This document shows, one piece after another, positions 1 to 12,800 of a stretch of DNA of 64,000 nt; position 1 is the stretch's first letter, and every line of letters starts with the position of its first letter. The translations under genes were made by a program, and so were the position numbers. Below the pieces are notes generated by a model. That model had not been told where the DNA came from. It worked only from the letters and a program-made list of their open reading frames with translations, and did not search any database. This DNA is from Ooceraea biroi (taxonomy: Eukaryota > Arthropoda > Insecta > Hymenoptera > Formicidae), in the NCBI RefSeq assembly GCF_003672135.1, contig NC_039518.1, positions 6,636,136 to 6,700,135 on the forward strand, given 5' to 3'.

Positions 1-540
1 GGACTCGGACACCGTTTGAACATTTCACTAGAATACTACCCTGACCACCTACATCCCCACCTTCCCCTTGTTCAGTATAGGATTTCATCTCCCATCCTCT
101 GGCACCTCATGCTCTCTTTCCAACGAACCATCCCCTATCTCATTTGGCCTCATTGTGCCTTAGCGTCCATTGTTTTTTAAATTACGAACCCCACTTCTGT
201 CAGGCGGAACTCGATTTCATTTTTTGTTGGTACTGTCACTTGCCTGAAACGCTTTTCGTGATCCATTCAGCGGGTTGTCTTTGCTGGGGTAGCTGAAACG
301 TATCCAGGAGCGATAATCAAGCCCGCGCCGCGGAGTTACAGGCAAAGTGCAACAAGCTCGGAAAATCAGGCGGCACTGATTACGCAAAACTAACGTTCCC
401 ATCCTTTAATTTGCGCTGTCGGATAATAGCCATCTGTAGCAGACGTACTTGTCATCCGTTTCTGCCCTCCACATAATAGTGACAAATCAAGCAGAATCGC
501 TGAGACGATCGTGAGGACATGTGTAAATTAGTAATTGTTA
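1..540. other. Single-copy flank, no gene seen
   Basis: Unremarkable mixed-composition DNA before the LTR array. No convincing reading frame, RNA gene or repeat is visible. It ends in the tetranucleotide CATT (541-544 lies just after it), which reappears immediately after the array and is the likely target-site duplication. Confidence 0.6.
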
Positions 541-544
541 CATT

Positions 545-726
545 TGTAAGATCTGGAAAAATAGTCGAGACTGACAGGTCGTATAGAGGATCGGAATGAA
601 AACAAGTTGATCACAACAGTAGGAGTATTGGCCGTACGGCCTAAGACCTAGGCGTGTGAACCAGGGATCCCGGAGAGTTCGAGTTCAAATCTAAGGCAGT
701 CTCCTAGTTATTTTTCGCCTCTTACA
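545..726. repeat. 182-bp LTR-like terminal repeat (first of five)
   Basis: The outermost left copy differs from the inner ones near its start (GGAAAAATAG here, GGAAAGATAG in the others), as expected if inner copies were homogenised. It contains a 4-bp-stem palindrome around GGCCGTACGGCC and a sequence GTTCAAATC (683-691) that fits the consensus of an RNA polymerase III B box, with TAGGAG/CTCCTA able to pair around the segment. No acceptable A box is seen, so a tRNA-derived origin is only a possibility. Confidence 0.6.
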
Positions 727-837
727 ATTCAGAAGTGGGATAAAATCCGCTACCCCTCGAAGACAGTTGAGATTCATCCGCTACCCCTCGGAGAGGAGGG
801 AGTTGAGAAGCAGCTGGCCGGTAGTGAAGCCTGAACA

Positions 838-985
838 TGGAGGTCGGGACGGACTCAGAGGAGTGAACCAACATGGAGGTTGGGAGGGACTCAGAAGAGT
901 GAACCAAAAATGGATGTTGGGAGGAACTCAGAAGAGTGAACCAAAAATGGAGGTTGGGAGGGACTCAAGTGTAGTGAACCGACGA
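838..985. repeat. 36-bp minisatellite inside the internal region
   Basis: A motif of about 36 bp (GGAGGTTGGGAGGGACTCAG followed by AAGAGTGAACCAAAAAT and variants) is repeated four times here, three times in the second internal region, four times in the third (one shortened by 3 bp) and five times in the fourth. The internal-region lengths 303, 266, 300 and 339 are explained by this copy number alone. Because 36 is a multiple of three, the region stays open in some frames and gives short repetitive ORFs; I do not regard them as coding. Confidence 0.8.
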
Positions 986-2666
986 TTTGGAGACATTCGG
1001 GGACGAATGTAATGTCAGGCTGGCCGAGCTGTAAGATCTGGAAAGATAGTCGAGACTGACAGGTCGTATAGAGGATCGGAATGAAAACAAGTTGATCACA
1101 ACAGTAGGAGTATTGGCCGTACGGCCTAAGACCTAGGCGTGTGAACCAGGGATCCCGGAGAGTTCGAGTTCAAATCTAAGGCAGTCTCCTAGTTATTTTT
1201 CGCCTCTTACAATTCAGAAGTGGGATAAAATCCGCTACCCCTCGAAGACAGTTGAGATTCATCCGCTACCCCTCGGAGAGGAGGGAGTTGAGAAGCAGCT
1301 GGCCGGTAGTGAAGCCTGAACATGGAGGTCGGGACGGACTCAGAGGAGTGAACCAACATGGAGGTTGGGAGAGACTCAGAAGAGTGAACCAAAAATGGAG
1401 GTTGGGAGGGACTCAAGTGTAGTGAACCGACGATTTGGAGACATTCGGGGACGAATGTAATGTCAGGCTGGCCGAGCTGTAAGATCTGGAAAGATAGTCG
1501 AGACTGACAGGTCGTATAGAGGATCGGAATGAAAACAAGTTGATCACAACAGTAGGAGTATTGGCCGTACGGCCTAAGACCTAGGCGTGTGAACCAAGGA
1601 TCCCGGAGAGTTCGAGTTCAAATCTAAGGCAGTCTCCTAGTTATTTTTCGCCTCTTACAATTCAGAAGTGGGATAAAATCCGCTACCCCTCGAAGACAGT
1701 TGAGATTCATCCGCTACCCCTCGGAGAGGAGGGAGTTGAGAAGCAGCTGGCCGGTAGTGAAGCCTGAACATGGAGGTCGGGACGGACTCAGAGGAGTGAA
1801 CCAACATGGAGATGGGAGGACTCGGAGGAGTGAACCAACATGGAGGTTGGGAGGGACTCAGAAGAGTGAACCAAAAATGGATGTTGGGAGGGACTCAAGT
1901 GTAGTGAACCGACGATTTGGAGACATTCGGGGACGAATGTAATGTCAGGCTGGCCGAGCTGTAAGATCTGGAAAGATAGTCGAGACTGACAGGTCGTATA
2001 GAGGATCGGAATGAAAACAAGTTGATCACAACAGTAGGAGTATTGGCCGTACAGCCTAAGACCTAGGCGTGTGAACCAAGGATCCCGGAGAGTTCGAGTT
2101 CAAATCTAAGGCAGTCTCCTAGTTATTTTTCGCCTCTTACAATTCAGAAGTGGGATAAAATCCGCTACCCCTCGAAGACAGTTGAGATTCATCCGCTACC
2201 CCTCGGAGAGGAGGGAGTTGAGAAGCAGCTGGCCGGTAGTGAAGCCTGAACATGGAGGTCGGGACGGACTCAGAGGAGTGAACCAACATGGAGATTGGGA
2301 AGGACTCGGAGGAGTGAACCAACATGGAGGTTGGGAGGGACTCAGAAGAGTGAACCAAAAATGGATGTTGGGAGGGACTCAGAAGAGTGAACCAAAAATG
2401 GAGGTTGGGAGGGACTCAAGTGTAGTGAACCGACGATTTGGAGACATTCGGGGACGAATGTAATGTCAGGCTGGCCGAGCTGTAAGATCTGGAAAGATAG
2501 TCGAGACTGACAGGTCGTATAGAGGATCGGAATGAAAACAAGTTGATCACAACAGTAGGAGTATTGGCCGTACAGCCTAAGACCTAGGCGTGTGAACCAA
2601 GGATCCCGGAGAGTTCGAGTTCAAATCTAAGGCAGTCTCCTAGTTATTTTTCGCCTCTTACACATT

Positions 2667-4916
2667 GCTCCTTGAAATCGCTTTCTGTCATTTGGCGTTT
2701 TCTCTTTTCTGCATCTTTCTCTCGCTTGATCTTTCAAATCCTACATCTTGCGTCTCACGTGGAGCGACACCTTCGCTAACGCACGAGAGTAATCGCTAAC
2801 GTGCGTGATGTAATTTGTCCCGATTTCCCAGTCCAAGCCCTCGATACGCGTGATACTTGAAATTCTAATTCCCCGGAGGCCGCATTCTTGCGAGCACACT
2901 CGAGCGTGTCCCATCGATAGCTGTCATCGATAACGCCCGGCATGACACTTTCACGCGCGCGCGACCCATTTGCCGGCATAAATCATTGGAAACGAAAACA
3001 TATCCCCGCGGCCACGCAAATTTGCCAACGCCGACCGCAGGCGCGAGCGGAAGCGAGAGGCGAGACCCGCGCGCGAATGACGGGGATGATCCCAGCAGCG
3101 CGAAAGAGAGAGGAGCCGCGCGTAAACAAACGCGAAATCATGACACGACCGGTGGCCTACTGCGTTCTCGCACGCACACGCGGTTGGGCGCGCGACGCGT
3201 GTTGCACGCCACGTACGGTTTCACGTGCTCGCTCGCGTAGCCCGACAAAGAGCAAAAGAGAGAGACAGACAAAGAGAGAGCCGACAGGGCGCGACGGCAC
3301 GCGGGATTCACCGGCGGCGCGACAGAGAAAGAGAGAGAGAGCGTGGGCGCGCGAGGCGCGGCGAGAATCAGCGAGAGGAGCGAGGAGGATGTTGCCCGCG
3401 CGCGGGACAGAGGTGGCGCGAGAGCGGGTCCAGAGGCGAGGTGTTCTAGCGTGGATGACTCGTCATTGCCGTGGGGCGCGCGTGCCGCGCGCAACCATAC
3501 GGAGCGTGTACACGCGGACGCACGCGTGTGCGGCGCGAGCCGGCACCCGCGCGAGGCGCTATTCGCTCGGTATGCCCCCGTGTCCACTGGGTGACCTGGA
3601 AATGTATGTCATGAAGAACGCGCGGATCATCGCGCGCGGGCCATTCGCCGGTACGCGGAGGGATGACGGCGCGCCGGTTGCGAGTCTCACCCCCGGAGGC
3701 GCGCTTCCCAGATTGTTATCCGCTACGGGCACGGGATGCGTCAAATTTTTACGAGGATGCGAGGATGCATCCGGTGCGCCTCGTGTCCGACGGTTCTCGT
3801 CGTTTGATAAGAGGCATTCCGCGTGATGACGGTAATGTAACAAAAACGGCGCTACGAATTTTGATGACTTTTTTGCTAAATGTATGTTCTGTCGTCTTTT
3901 TTTCCTCTATCTCTCTCTCTCTCTGTGCCTTACCGTGTACCTTCAAGTTTTTCTTCGTTGAAGGCTTTATTTTCGACAGCTCTCGGATTGATAATTGAAA
4001 CGTATCGTCTATAAATACGCGGAATATATGAGCTCACGCGTGTATCAAGGTTGATTGCAACCATACTCGCTGAGTAATCCGTGCAACGCTATCACGTCAG
4101 CTCCCGTCGGGATCCGCGAACGAAAGCTCGTGTAGTCGCACGAGTACGCTCGCCGTCGTAATAATAAACTGCATTTCATCATCATCGCGACCCCTCTTCC
4201 AACACCTATACCTGATTCCGAGGCTCGTTTTAATGGCCGTGTCACCGTGGCGCGGATAGGTACCGGCGTCCCTCCATCATCATTTCCGGGTGAACGCGAA
4301 GGGGTCCATCGCGCGCGAAATCATTTGCCCCGCGCGTTTCGCGAACACCCGGTGGATACGCAGGCCCGTGTGCGTGCACTCACACGGCCGCGCGACGTCG
4401 CTCTCTGGCAGTCATCGCCCACACCAGCACCACTCAATTACTCGCGGCACGCTGTGGAATCATTTACCCAATCATTTAGTTACATCAACGCAACGCAACG
4501 CGACTGGTCCGCCACACGGTCAGTTTCGCGGGCTAGCAGCCGGCCGTTTCGGCACGACAGGGGGAAGGGGGGACACGAGGGGGTGCCATCGGTAAACGGG
4601 GGTTTGGGGGAGGATTGCGGCGCGAGGGGGGAGGGGTCGCACGCGGAGGCTATTGTATTTCGCCACGCGGGACCCGGTGTGTATCGTTACCCTGTTGATT
4701 TCGCGTTATATCGTTATGATGACGATATAATAGCCCCGGCGATGCTCACCGGGTAGATTTACTTTGATATGACGGCACACTCGCGCGGACGTGTGAACGC
4801 GCGCGTGTACGCATTTTTGCCGGCGCGAGGATAAAACGTGTAGCTCTCACGGCGGCGAGACGCACGAAAGGATTTAGAATAAAGGACACGAAAGGAGTTA
4901 AGTAGTCTCTTCATGA
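2667..4916. other. GC-rich single-copy region, no gene supported
   Basis: CpG-dense DNA with purine-rich tracts (about 3245-3400) and a short CT tract (about 3905-3925). The longest open frame (2942-3826, plus) encodes an Arg/Ala-rich protein with no recognisable domain, and equally long Pro/Ser-rich frames run on the other strand, which is the pattern of biased composition rather than a gene. Confidence 0.6.
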
Positions 4917-5190
4917 TATACAGGGTGTCCCATTGTAAATGCCGCAGGCAAAAATCTCGAAAAATGTGGGACATACGGAAAAATGTTTCGACCAAAAGTT
5001 GCATGGTTTGAAGGGGGCCACATGATGAAAATATGTACTTGACCTTGAGTGACCTTTCAAGGCCAGGTCAATGCGATGGATGTTTTCTTAAATGGGACTT
5101 GTAGCTTAGTTCGAGAGCTTTCCAAAACACTACCTACTTTTGTTTTTTGCCCAAGCAGTTCCCAAGATATGAAGCGTCAAAGTTGACATA
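4917..5190. mobile_element. Degenerate fold-back element, one end (CAGGGTGTCCC)
   Basis: The segment opens TATACAGGGTGTCCCATT and then shares a series of blocks with 8910-9130: AAAAATGTTTC, AAAAGTT, pairs of AAGGTCA-type words, AAATGGGA, TGTAGCTTA, AGAGCTTT, and a TATGAAGC...AAAGTT block. The same terminal sequence occurs inverted at 9351-9367 (ATGAAACATCCTGTATA). It is therefore one half of an old, non-coding terminal-inverted-repeat element. No second terminus is visible on its right. I do not assign a superfamily. Confidence 0.5.
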
Positions 5191-8100
5191 CCGCCGGCAT
5201 TCGCATTACCCGATGTACACCGCGGGGAGGTTGCTCGATCGGATTTGTACATCATAGTGGCCCTAAAAAGGGTCGATTTTGTGTATGGGGTGTGGTAAGC
5301 AGTACTAGTAACTCCAAATGGAATGCACAGTATTTACTAATAAGCAGAGCTCGGTACTTTTACATTATATGTACGTTTTTATAAATGAAATACATATACA
5401 CAGGAGGAGCCGTGTCCACGGAATTTCGAGAACTGTGTGATACCATCTAACTCGAAATATCCATAAACCAAAGCTGCAGCCGAACCGTAACCGCAGGGCT
5501 CGAAGCAGCAACAATGTATTCGGTATTCTCTCTCGCCGGCAGGAAAGCGCCGGGGCACACACCACAAAAAAATAAGTATCGCCAAATTTTTACCGTGCAA
5601 TACCGTCGCAGCGTGCAAAAACAAAGAGCCCGGAGGAAGATTCAATCGCGGCATTCAAGAAGGCAAAATAAAATTACGTGACATGCCGGCAGAACAAAGT
5701 GTAGCATCAGCGGTTGTTCCATCACGCCGGGCCAATCGTAGCAAACTTCCATCCCCCGGCGAAGTCCGGATACATTCTCGAAAAGAGGAAAAAAATCCAT
5801 CGGGGCGTGGGTGGGGCCGGGTGCGGGTGGTATATTGCAGATCAATACAATTGCACGTTAGTGCTAATAAATAATAGGCGGTGGGAGCAGAAAAAAGCGC
5901 GCAATGCAGCAACGAACACAACACACAAATAATACGCAATACATCAACCACGCCGGTAGGTAGGTACGTACGTGCCTTCCTCTCGCTCCCACCCGCGCAC
6001 TCCGTCTCCCTCTTGCCTCCACCTACCGCCAGTCCCCTTTTTTTCTGCCCCGCACCTATAACCGTGCAAGCACCACCCCCGGGGCACCGCCATTTCCGGA
6101 CAAATAAACTCTAGTCGACGTAATTTTTACGCCGAGCGCCAAACGCGACGAAAAGCGGGGACCGCGAACGGCATTCGGCGGGAACAATGCGAAATTCTCT
6201 GCCCCGACCGTCTTTCCACCCTGCGTGTGTACCTCCTGCCAACCGAACGTTATATATTATATTCTCGGAGACGCGCGAGATCTAAGTCTGCGCGGATGGA
6301 ATTCTCCACGCGATTCCGATCATGGCGAACTTTTGAAAAATGTTACATTGAATTTTCGACACGCAAGGATGTTTCGAATGCGACGGACGAATAATTCTGC
6401 GATGATGATACAAAATTCAATTCGACGCGCTCCGTTAAACAAGAAATTTTGAGGCGGCGTTGTTTTTCACTCGTGCTTTAATTCTCACATTTCTCAAGCG
6501 TATAAATAACATCGGCAATTTCTCGCACACCCTAAAGAACGCGCGCCTTCGTGACTCGACAGGGTGTTAAGAAACGAAACCGCGAAGCGACGATCGAAGT
6601 CCGAAATAAAGAAAAACGCGGCGGATACACCGCGATAATTAAGAGTGATTAATGCTATGGGGACGGTAAGGACGCGAAGGGGGAGTGAGGGGACAGCGAG
6701 CGTCCCGAAAGTCGCCGACGGCACGGCTGTCGAACATTAGTTAATTTTGAAAAATTGCACTAAACACGCGCCCGGTGAATTGGCTTCGGGGGAGCTTTGG
6801 CAGGCCAATCGGGAGGAGACATGCACGTAGGTATCCTCTCTCCCCTCTCATGCGCGGCGATCGCGGGGGCTAGTAACCCCCGGCGCGTCCCGCTACCCCC
6901 CTTAAGGGCCCTGCCTGCCGTCCCGACCCCCGCTCACCCTCCCTCTGTCCAGCGAGCGACCCAACCCACCCACGCACACGTTAATGCCTGAAAAATGTAC
7001 GGCAATTTTTTATTTTTTAATACGCTTCCCGTCTCTCTCTCTTTGTCCGTCTTTCTCCCTCTTTCTATCCGTGCATCGCGCGTTCTCGCCTCTCGGCGCG
7101 GCGCGGAGGCTCTTTCTCTTTCCCTCGATCGCCCTCCTTTCCTCCCTGCCACCCCCGTATGCGTGATGTAGCGCCTCGTTCGGTTCGTTCGGTTGGTCGG
7201 TCGGTCGGTGCGCGGCCTCCGGGTTTTTTTTTCGCTCTATCGATAATTTGTTTGGATAATTTCCAATGGTATTGATCTAGATGTACATCCTGCAGGACGA
7301 GAGCGCAACGCCTATACCGTCGCGCACAAAGCGCGGCGATGGGCGCAACGGAGAGGCACCGGCGAGGATGGAGACGCGACGCCGGAGGAGAGAGAGGGTC
7401 GGGGGTGGCTGATCGTGAGTTACTGACGTTTTAGTATTTATCCATCTACGAGCTCGTTTTCCGCGTATCCGCTTAGGCGGTAGAGGCACGCACACCAGGG
7501 CGCGAATATATACGCGCGCGCGCGCCCACACCTCCACGCGCACGAGCATCGTCCTCGCGGACACGCGCGCGGCTCGCGCGTCCGGCCGTCCGTCGCTGTA
7601 ATATTTCGTTAGCCGAGCCGGGGCCATACGGGAACGTCGGTAGGATGGGGGTGGAAACTTTGATGAATCGCCCTCGTCGCCGATACCGCAGATCGACAGA
7701 TACGATGGCCGGTCTGTCGTCGCGCGGATTCCCCGCCACCGAAGGGAAGGGGTGAGAAAAAAGGAAGGCGAGACGGGCGACAGGTGCGCGCGCGGGCGCG
7801 GCTCGAAGGTTAAATGATCCTGTTTGCACACCCTTATCCTTGCACCTGCCTGTTGATTTTTCAGGAGTCTTTGGATTGTCCCGCGTGGCGCGACAATCTC
7901 GGCGCGTTAATCAACGCGATCACGCGGAGAGCGCAACACCCCGCGGCGTCATTTTGAATGACGCCCACCCCCCGAAACCTGACACGTGCGTTGGATTTAT
8001 TCGTTTTACGAATCACGCAAATTTGTTGTACTACCAGCAACGTTTTCGCGCAAAGACGATTTTAAACACGAGGGATAAAGAATTTCTGACGATGATAAAG

Positions 8101-8872
8101 GATTCAGTTTGAAAAAAATGTTAATGTTTAATTGTCTCTTTTGTGTAATTTCAATATTAATATTAATAATAAATTTGCGAAATTTTTACAATTTATTAAT
8201 TCATCTATGCACTTTAATTGCGTCAGGTATATTTTTTCACCAAATAAGCTGGTGAATATACACCCCTCTTGGCGGCTAAATAGGATGGAGGACGCTGCGG
8301 ATAGCGAAGAAATCGTTTGTGCCCGTGAAGACAATGCACTGCCTGTGGAAAGAGTAGCGGAATGGAATCGGACGGATAAGAGATGGGGCGGAGTGAGACT
8401 CCTGCTCTTCGGGGTTGGTTTCACCTCACTTGGCCCCTCGTGACGGTCGACTCGGTGACCGAGGGCCGGTCTTCGTACCTTCGAGTCAAGTTTTAATTAG
8501 CTTTTCCAAATTACCGATGTAGCGGAGCGCGACTCGCCGCTGTAGACTCCTTTGCCGGAAGGACAAAAGGGAACCTTGGCCGAGCTACTTCGCCTCGTTT
8601 TACTCTCCTTGCGAGCTGCCCGCGACTTGGACGATGGCCAAGTAGCCGAGCACCAAGGTCTCGATGGGAAAACATCTAATTCGGGTTGCGGGCGTAATTA
8701 TGACTCTTAAATTCGCCAAGTGTTTTTGAAGTTTCTCGCACGTTAGATCCAAAATCAGTCAGTTGATAACGCGCGTAGCGAATTGTCTCAAGAGGTCCTA
8801 CGACATAATTGAGCTCGCGTATTGTCGATTCATCATCATTATCGCGAGGCTGATAAGTGCGTATCGAAATGA
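5191..8872. other. Single-copy region, no gene supported
   Basis: Mixed AT- and GC-rich DNA. Notable items are a GTAGGTAGGTACGTACGTGC stretch near 5955-5974, CT-rich tracts at about 7033-7075 and 7110-7150, a TCGG run at 7190-7208, and a CG run near 7513-7526. A splice-acceptor-like TTGATTTTTCAG ends at about 7864 and is followed by a short open stretch of about 32 codons that I do not recognise. Positions 8573-8665 contain an imperfect inverted repeat built on CCTTGGCCGAGCTACTT. None of this supports a gene. Confidence 0.5.
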
Positions 8873-9870
8873 CGCACAGTGGGCTAAACTCGAAAAAAGC
8901 TGGCCAAAAGTAATAACTCGAAAACATGACGTTTTAGAAAAAAATGTTTCAAATAAAAGTTATAGGTATTAGATAATAATACTAGTATGACCGTGAATAG
9001 CGTTGCCAAGGTCACGCAAAGGTCACCTCGAATTTTTTAAATGGGAACCTCCAGTTTTCATTAGATATTTTTGTAGCTTACCTCAAGAGCTTTTCAGAAC
9101 ACTGTAACAAAGTATTTATCCGTTAAATACTTCGAAGTTATGAAGCTTGAAAGTTACAGTCGCTACCGCGCCGCGTCGTGCGTTTCGCGGCATTGAAAAA
9201 TTTCACGGTGATCTGTACATGATCTTGACAACACTATCAAGGTCATACTGGTATTGCTATGTAATGCTTCACTTAAAAACCTACGACTTTCATTTCAAAC
9301 AGTTTTTACCAAAACGCCAAATTTTCGAGTTATTACGATATGAAAATTAAAATGAAACATCCTGTATATAACGCAAAGGTGTGCGTTGGTGTGCACAATT
9401 CAAACGGAAATACTTAGTTTGAATCCTACACAAGATGATAAAACAAGAATCCCAAAGAGCCTTTTACAGCTATTTAAAAAAGTGATATTGAACTTTACTT
9501 CTTTCTTATATTTTAAGAAACCAAAAACTTAGATTAACACAAATTGATGAACGAACATTTTTAATGGTTATAACCGTTTGGGAAAAGAGTTTCAATTCTA
9601 TTTATAGAGTAAAAAGCAAACTTACTTGCATCCGCGTACAAGAATGTAAGCTATAGCCTATACTCATTCATAATTCGTTTTTCGGAACATTAACGCGTTG
9701 CCTGCTATTAATTGTTGATTAATGGGAAGGAGATTTTTCCTACGAACCTCCTTTCACATTTTTGAAAATACTGATACCCATGAATCAAAGAAGGTCGAAA
9801 TGCACAGAGTTGCAAGAGTTGAAAAAATTCGACTTTTGGCCAGCTTTTTTCGATTCTAGCCCACTGTGCG
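8873..9870. mobile_element. 998-bp TIR element with 39-bp inverted termini
   Basis: The left terminus (8873-8911, starting CGCACAGTGGGCTA) and right terminus (9832-9870, ending TAGCCCACTGTGCG) are inverted copies of each other with two mismatches over 39 bp. No transposase frame is present, so it is non-autonomous. The interior from about 8910 to 9370 is itself an imperfect fold-back: the block GTAATAACTCGAAAA after the left terminus is repeated inverted at about 9322-9337, and that inner right arm ends in the CAGGGTG-type terminus also seen at 4917. No clear target duplication is visible. The superfamily is not assigned. Confidence 0.65.
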
Positions 9871-12800
9871 ACGTAATGCGGAATCAATCAACGGTTGACG
9901 ACTCGGTCGTCATTCGATCCCGCGACGCGGAGCAACGTACAAATGAACGGAGCGCGGATACACCGAGTTTCTCACGCGGCAAAACGAACAATGACGGAGT
10001 CGATCGGAAATATAGGAAAGGGATAAGAACGCATTGATTATAACGAACTATAATGCGATCTCTGATACCGAGGCGGCCGGCGACACCGCTCGAATCCACT
10101 TTCGCGTTACGTAAAATCCTATTAAACATCCGATGTATCGATGCTTCTCGATAAACGCAACGTAAACCGCTTTAACGTGTTATCGGCACTGCTGACCCCC
10201 ATGACTCCGATGATTAAAACGTGGGCTTCTAAACAATGCCTGGCTACTTCTAATTACTTGACGCGTCGAACCAGCGAGTCCCACCCCTGCCGCTCTTCGG
10301 CATCTCGTCGCCCGGTTCCCATCAACGTCATGAGCCAGTGGGGGCAGGGGTGACGATTGATAATGATATCCGCACACTGGCGCAGAGATATCGGCGCGCG
10401 TTGTCGAGTTCCATAAGCCCCGAGGATACGGGATATCCAACGGAATCAATTAACATCGTAATTACCGACTTAACTGATGATTAAACGCCAATGTGGCGAC
10501 TGGCGCGCAAAACCACCCCTTCGTTCCTTATGAGTCGCACTGGTAATCGTTCCACGAGTATTTCCGTTAACGAAGGGAAGCTAATGTGGTAAGGGAGAAA
10601 CAGCTTTTTAATTCCGTTTTACTTTATTATTACCCGAACGACGTCGTGTACATGGACAAGGGTTGTGGAACGTTTTCCTCTATTTTACACAGTTGTGGCT
10701 AATTTTCTCTCGCAGCGCCCAAGAAATCTGTCGAGGAAGTATCGAATCACTCTTCGCGAGAGCGGAAGTCCCGAGATGCCACAGGAACGGAAATGGAGCA
10801 CGTGCAACCAGGTTGCCTGCATTGCTGCTGCCGCTGCTCTGCAGCAACGGTGCGAGCGAGTCTCTTCGACGTGTTCCCGACGCGGGAGAATAGAAATTTC
10901 AAGTCACTCGAAAATCTCGCGGGCACGAGCCTCCGCTCTCATTCCCAATCTCGCGATAGCCGTCGAATTCGTTTAACGAGAACGCTCGGACGGCGAAGGC
11001 CTGTCGTCGAAAAAATCGTCGCCACACCCACACCCGTCCACCCACCCACATGCCCCACCCCTCCCATTTCTCCCCCGATCCTCTGTCCCCCGCTCGTGGA
11101 ACCCCTGGCCTACCCCCCGACGACGATGCGGCGGGGCATGCTAGCCGTGCCATCAAGGTGCTCGATATTCCGCGCATTTCGGTATTTCCCAATTAATAGG
11201 AAAGCGCGCGCGAGAGCGTTCGCTCGCTTGCTCGCTCGCTCGCCCGGCCTCGCGCAAATAGGAACAAAAAGAAGCACGTATACACACGTAGGGACGCGCG
11301 TCACGTACACGCGTGCACGCCGAAATATACGGGCACGCGTAAACACACGTACACGAGCGTGTACGTATACTATCGCGCACGCGTATTCTGACAAAGCTTC
11401 TAACGCGAAAAAAAGCAGGGGCTGCAAGCGGGAGGGCGCGACGTAGGGCGGCTAGGGGGGCGGCCAGGGGGAGGCCGGTCGACCGGCGAGTAGGAGCGAG
11501 ACGGGTGACGCGGGCGCGAGCGAGAGACCGGACGATTGGATAGAATCAGCAGTCTGCGAGTAACAATGGGGGGTTCAATTGAAAAAATAATTTAATGTGT
11601 CCTTTTAATTAAACAGAGAGGAGGGACAGGCGGGTGAGGACCGAACGGGTGGCACCGGCGTACACCGCGACGCAGGGTGAGGGCACGGGGATGGATGGAC
11701 GAGAACCGAAAGAGGACGCACGGGGTGGCGCGGAGGAGCACAGCCAGCAGCAGGAGGAGCAGGAGGACGCGGAAGAGGAGGAGGTGGAGGCGCGGCTCGG
11801 ATGGACGCGGAAATTTAAAACCTGATCAATTGATAGGACGGAATGAAAAAAGTAGGGTTGTGTGTGGGGTTGCGCGGGTGGCGGTGCCGGAGGAGAGAGA
11901 GAGAGAAGGAGGGTGCGAGGGAGCGAGAAAGAGAGAACGAGTGCCACGGCGCATCGACGGCGGGAGGGGGATGGGGTGGCGTAGGAAGAGGCGGTGGAGG
12001 AGGCGACGAAGAGAGGGGCACGGGGAACGGGGTGCCGCCTGGCCCGCGGAATAGGGACGAGAGGGGGAGAGGGCGGGAGGGCGCGCGGCGAGAGAGGCGG
12101 GTAGATGGGATTGCCGGGCATTATTCTGAAACGCGAATTTGTTCATTTGTTTCTTCCCTCTGTATGCGCCGCGGCGTGTGTGCATCCTTTTATCGACTGA
12201 AATCCAGGCTTCGAATTACCGTGCAAATGATTTTTTTTTGAGTGCGCACTCGCGCTAGTCCACCCCCTCTTGGCACAGAGCTCCGCCGCGCGCCCACCAC
12301 CACCCCCCTCGACCCAGGCTCTTCCCTCCCGATTTTCTCGCTGCAACCCTCTTCTGCATCGCGTCGCGCACCGCCTCGGCCCCCGCGACACCCGCGCGCG
12401 CGAGCGCGCGTTTTGAACTCAAAAGGAATTTAAAACCGCTGCGCCGCCGCCACCGGCCGCTGCGACCGCCGCGGCAACGCCATGAGATGACGCGCGCCGG
12501 GGAACGAACGAAAAATGGGGAATTTCCCGATCTGTCGAGTTGCCCGCGAGGCTCGTGTTACTCGAGTCCCGAGCTCGCGAGTTGTCCGACACTTTGCGAC
12601 AATGACGCGCTTCATCGTTCGTAACACCGGGCTGCCGCCCGAGCACCGGACTCGGCGGTTGGCCAACCGAGATTTACGAATCTCGGCGCTTGTCAAACAT
12701 GCAGAATGCAATCTGATCTTTTTTTCCAGGGAAACGGCGATTCACTCATAACAACGATATAAATAAGTAACCATTGTACATAAATAAAAATCTCCGGTAT

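Larger units (their letters stand above)
545..2662. mobile_element. TRIM-like LTR retroelement in tandem (5 LTR, 4 internal regions)
   Basis: Five nearly identical 182-bp blocks (545-726, 1030-1211, 1478-1659, 1960-2141, 2481-2662) alternate with four related internal regions (727-1029, 1212-1477, 1660-1959, 2142-2480). Each block begins TGTAAGA and ends CTTACA, so it has the TG...CA ends and short inverted termini of an LTR. The whole array is flanked by CATT at 541-544 and 2663-2666, compatible with a 4-bp target duplication. Short LTRs, a non-coding internal region of about 300 bp and shared-LTR tandem multimers are the known features of TRIMs (terminal-repeat retrotransposons in miniature), which are described from ants. 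There is no gag or pol frame, so movement would need enzymes from elsewhere. A primer-binding site is not certain: a TGGG run starts 10 nt after the LTR (736), farther than usual. Orientation is undetermined. The alternative is a TIR element of 182 bp in a satellite; the direct-repeat layout favours an LTR. Confidence 0.7.

Noticed and set aside
545..2662. CRISPR-like array
   Set aside because: The repeat is 182 bp and the intervening regions are related to each other; the genome is clearly eukaryotic.
2942..3826. 294-codon open frame on the plus strand
   Set aside because: Arg/Ala-rich with no domain; equally open frames on the other strand and overlapping frames. It reflects CpG- and purine-rich composition.
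7846..7960. Short exon-like stretch after TTGATTTTTCAG
   Set aside because: Only about 32 open codons before a stop, no recognisable protein and no partner exon.
10793..12241. Several 100-217-codon frames on both strands
   Set aside because: Low-complexity Arg, Pro, Ser and Cys runs from GA/GGA tracts; overlapping on both strands with no conserved motif.
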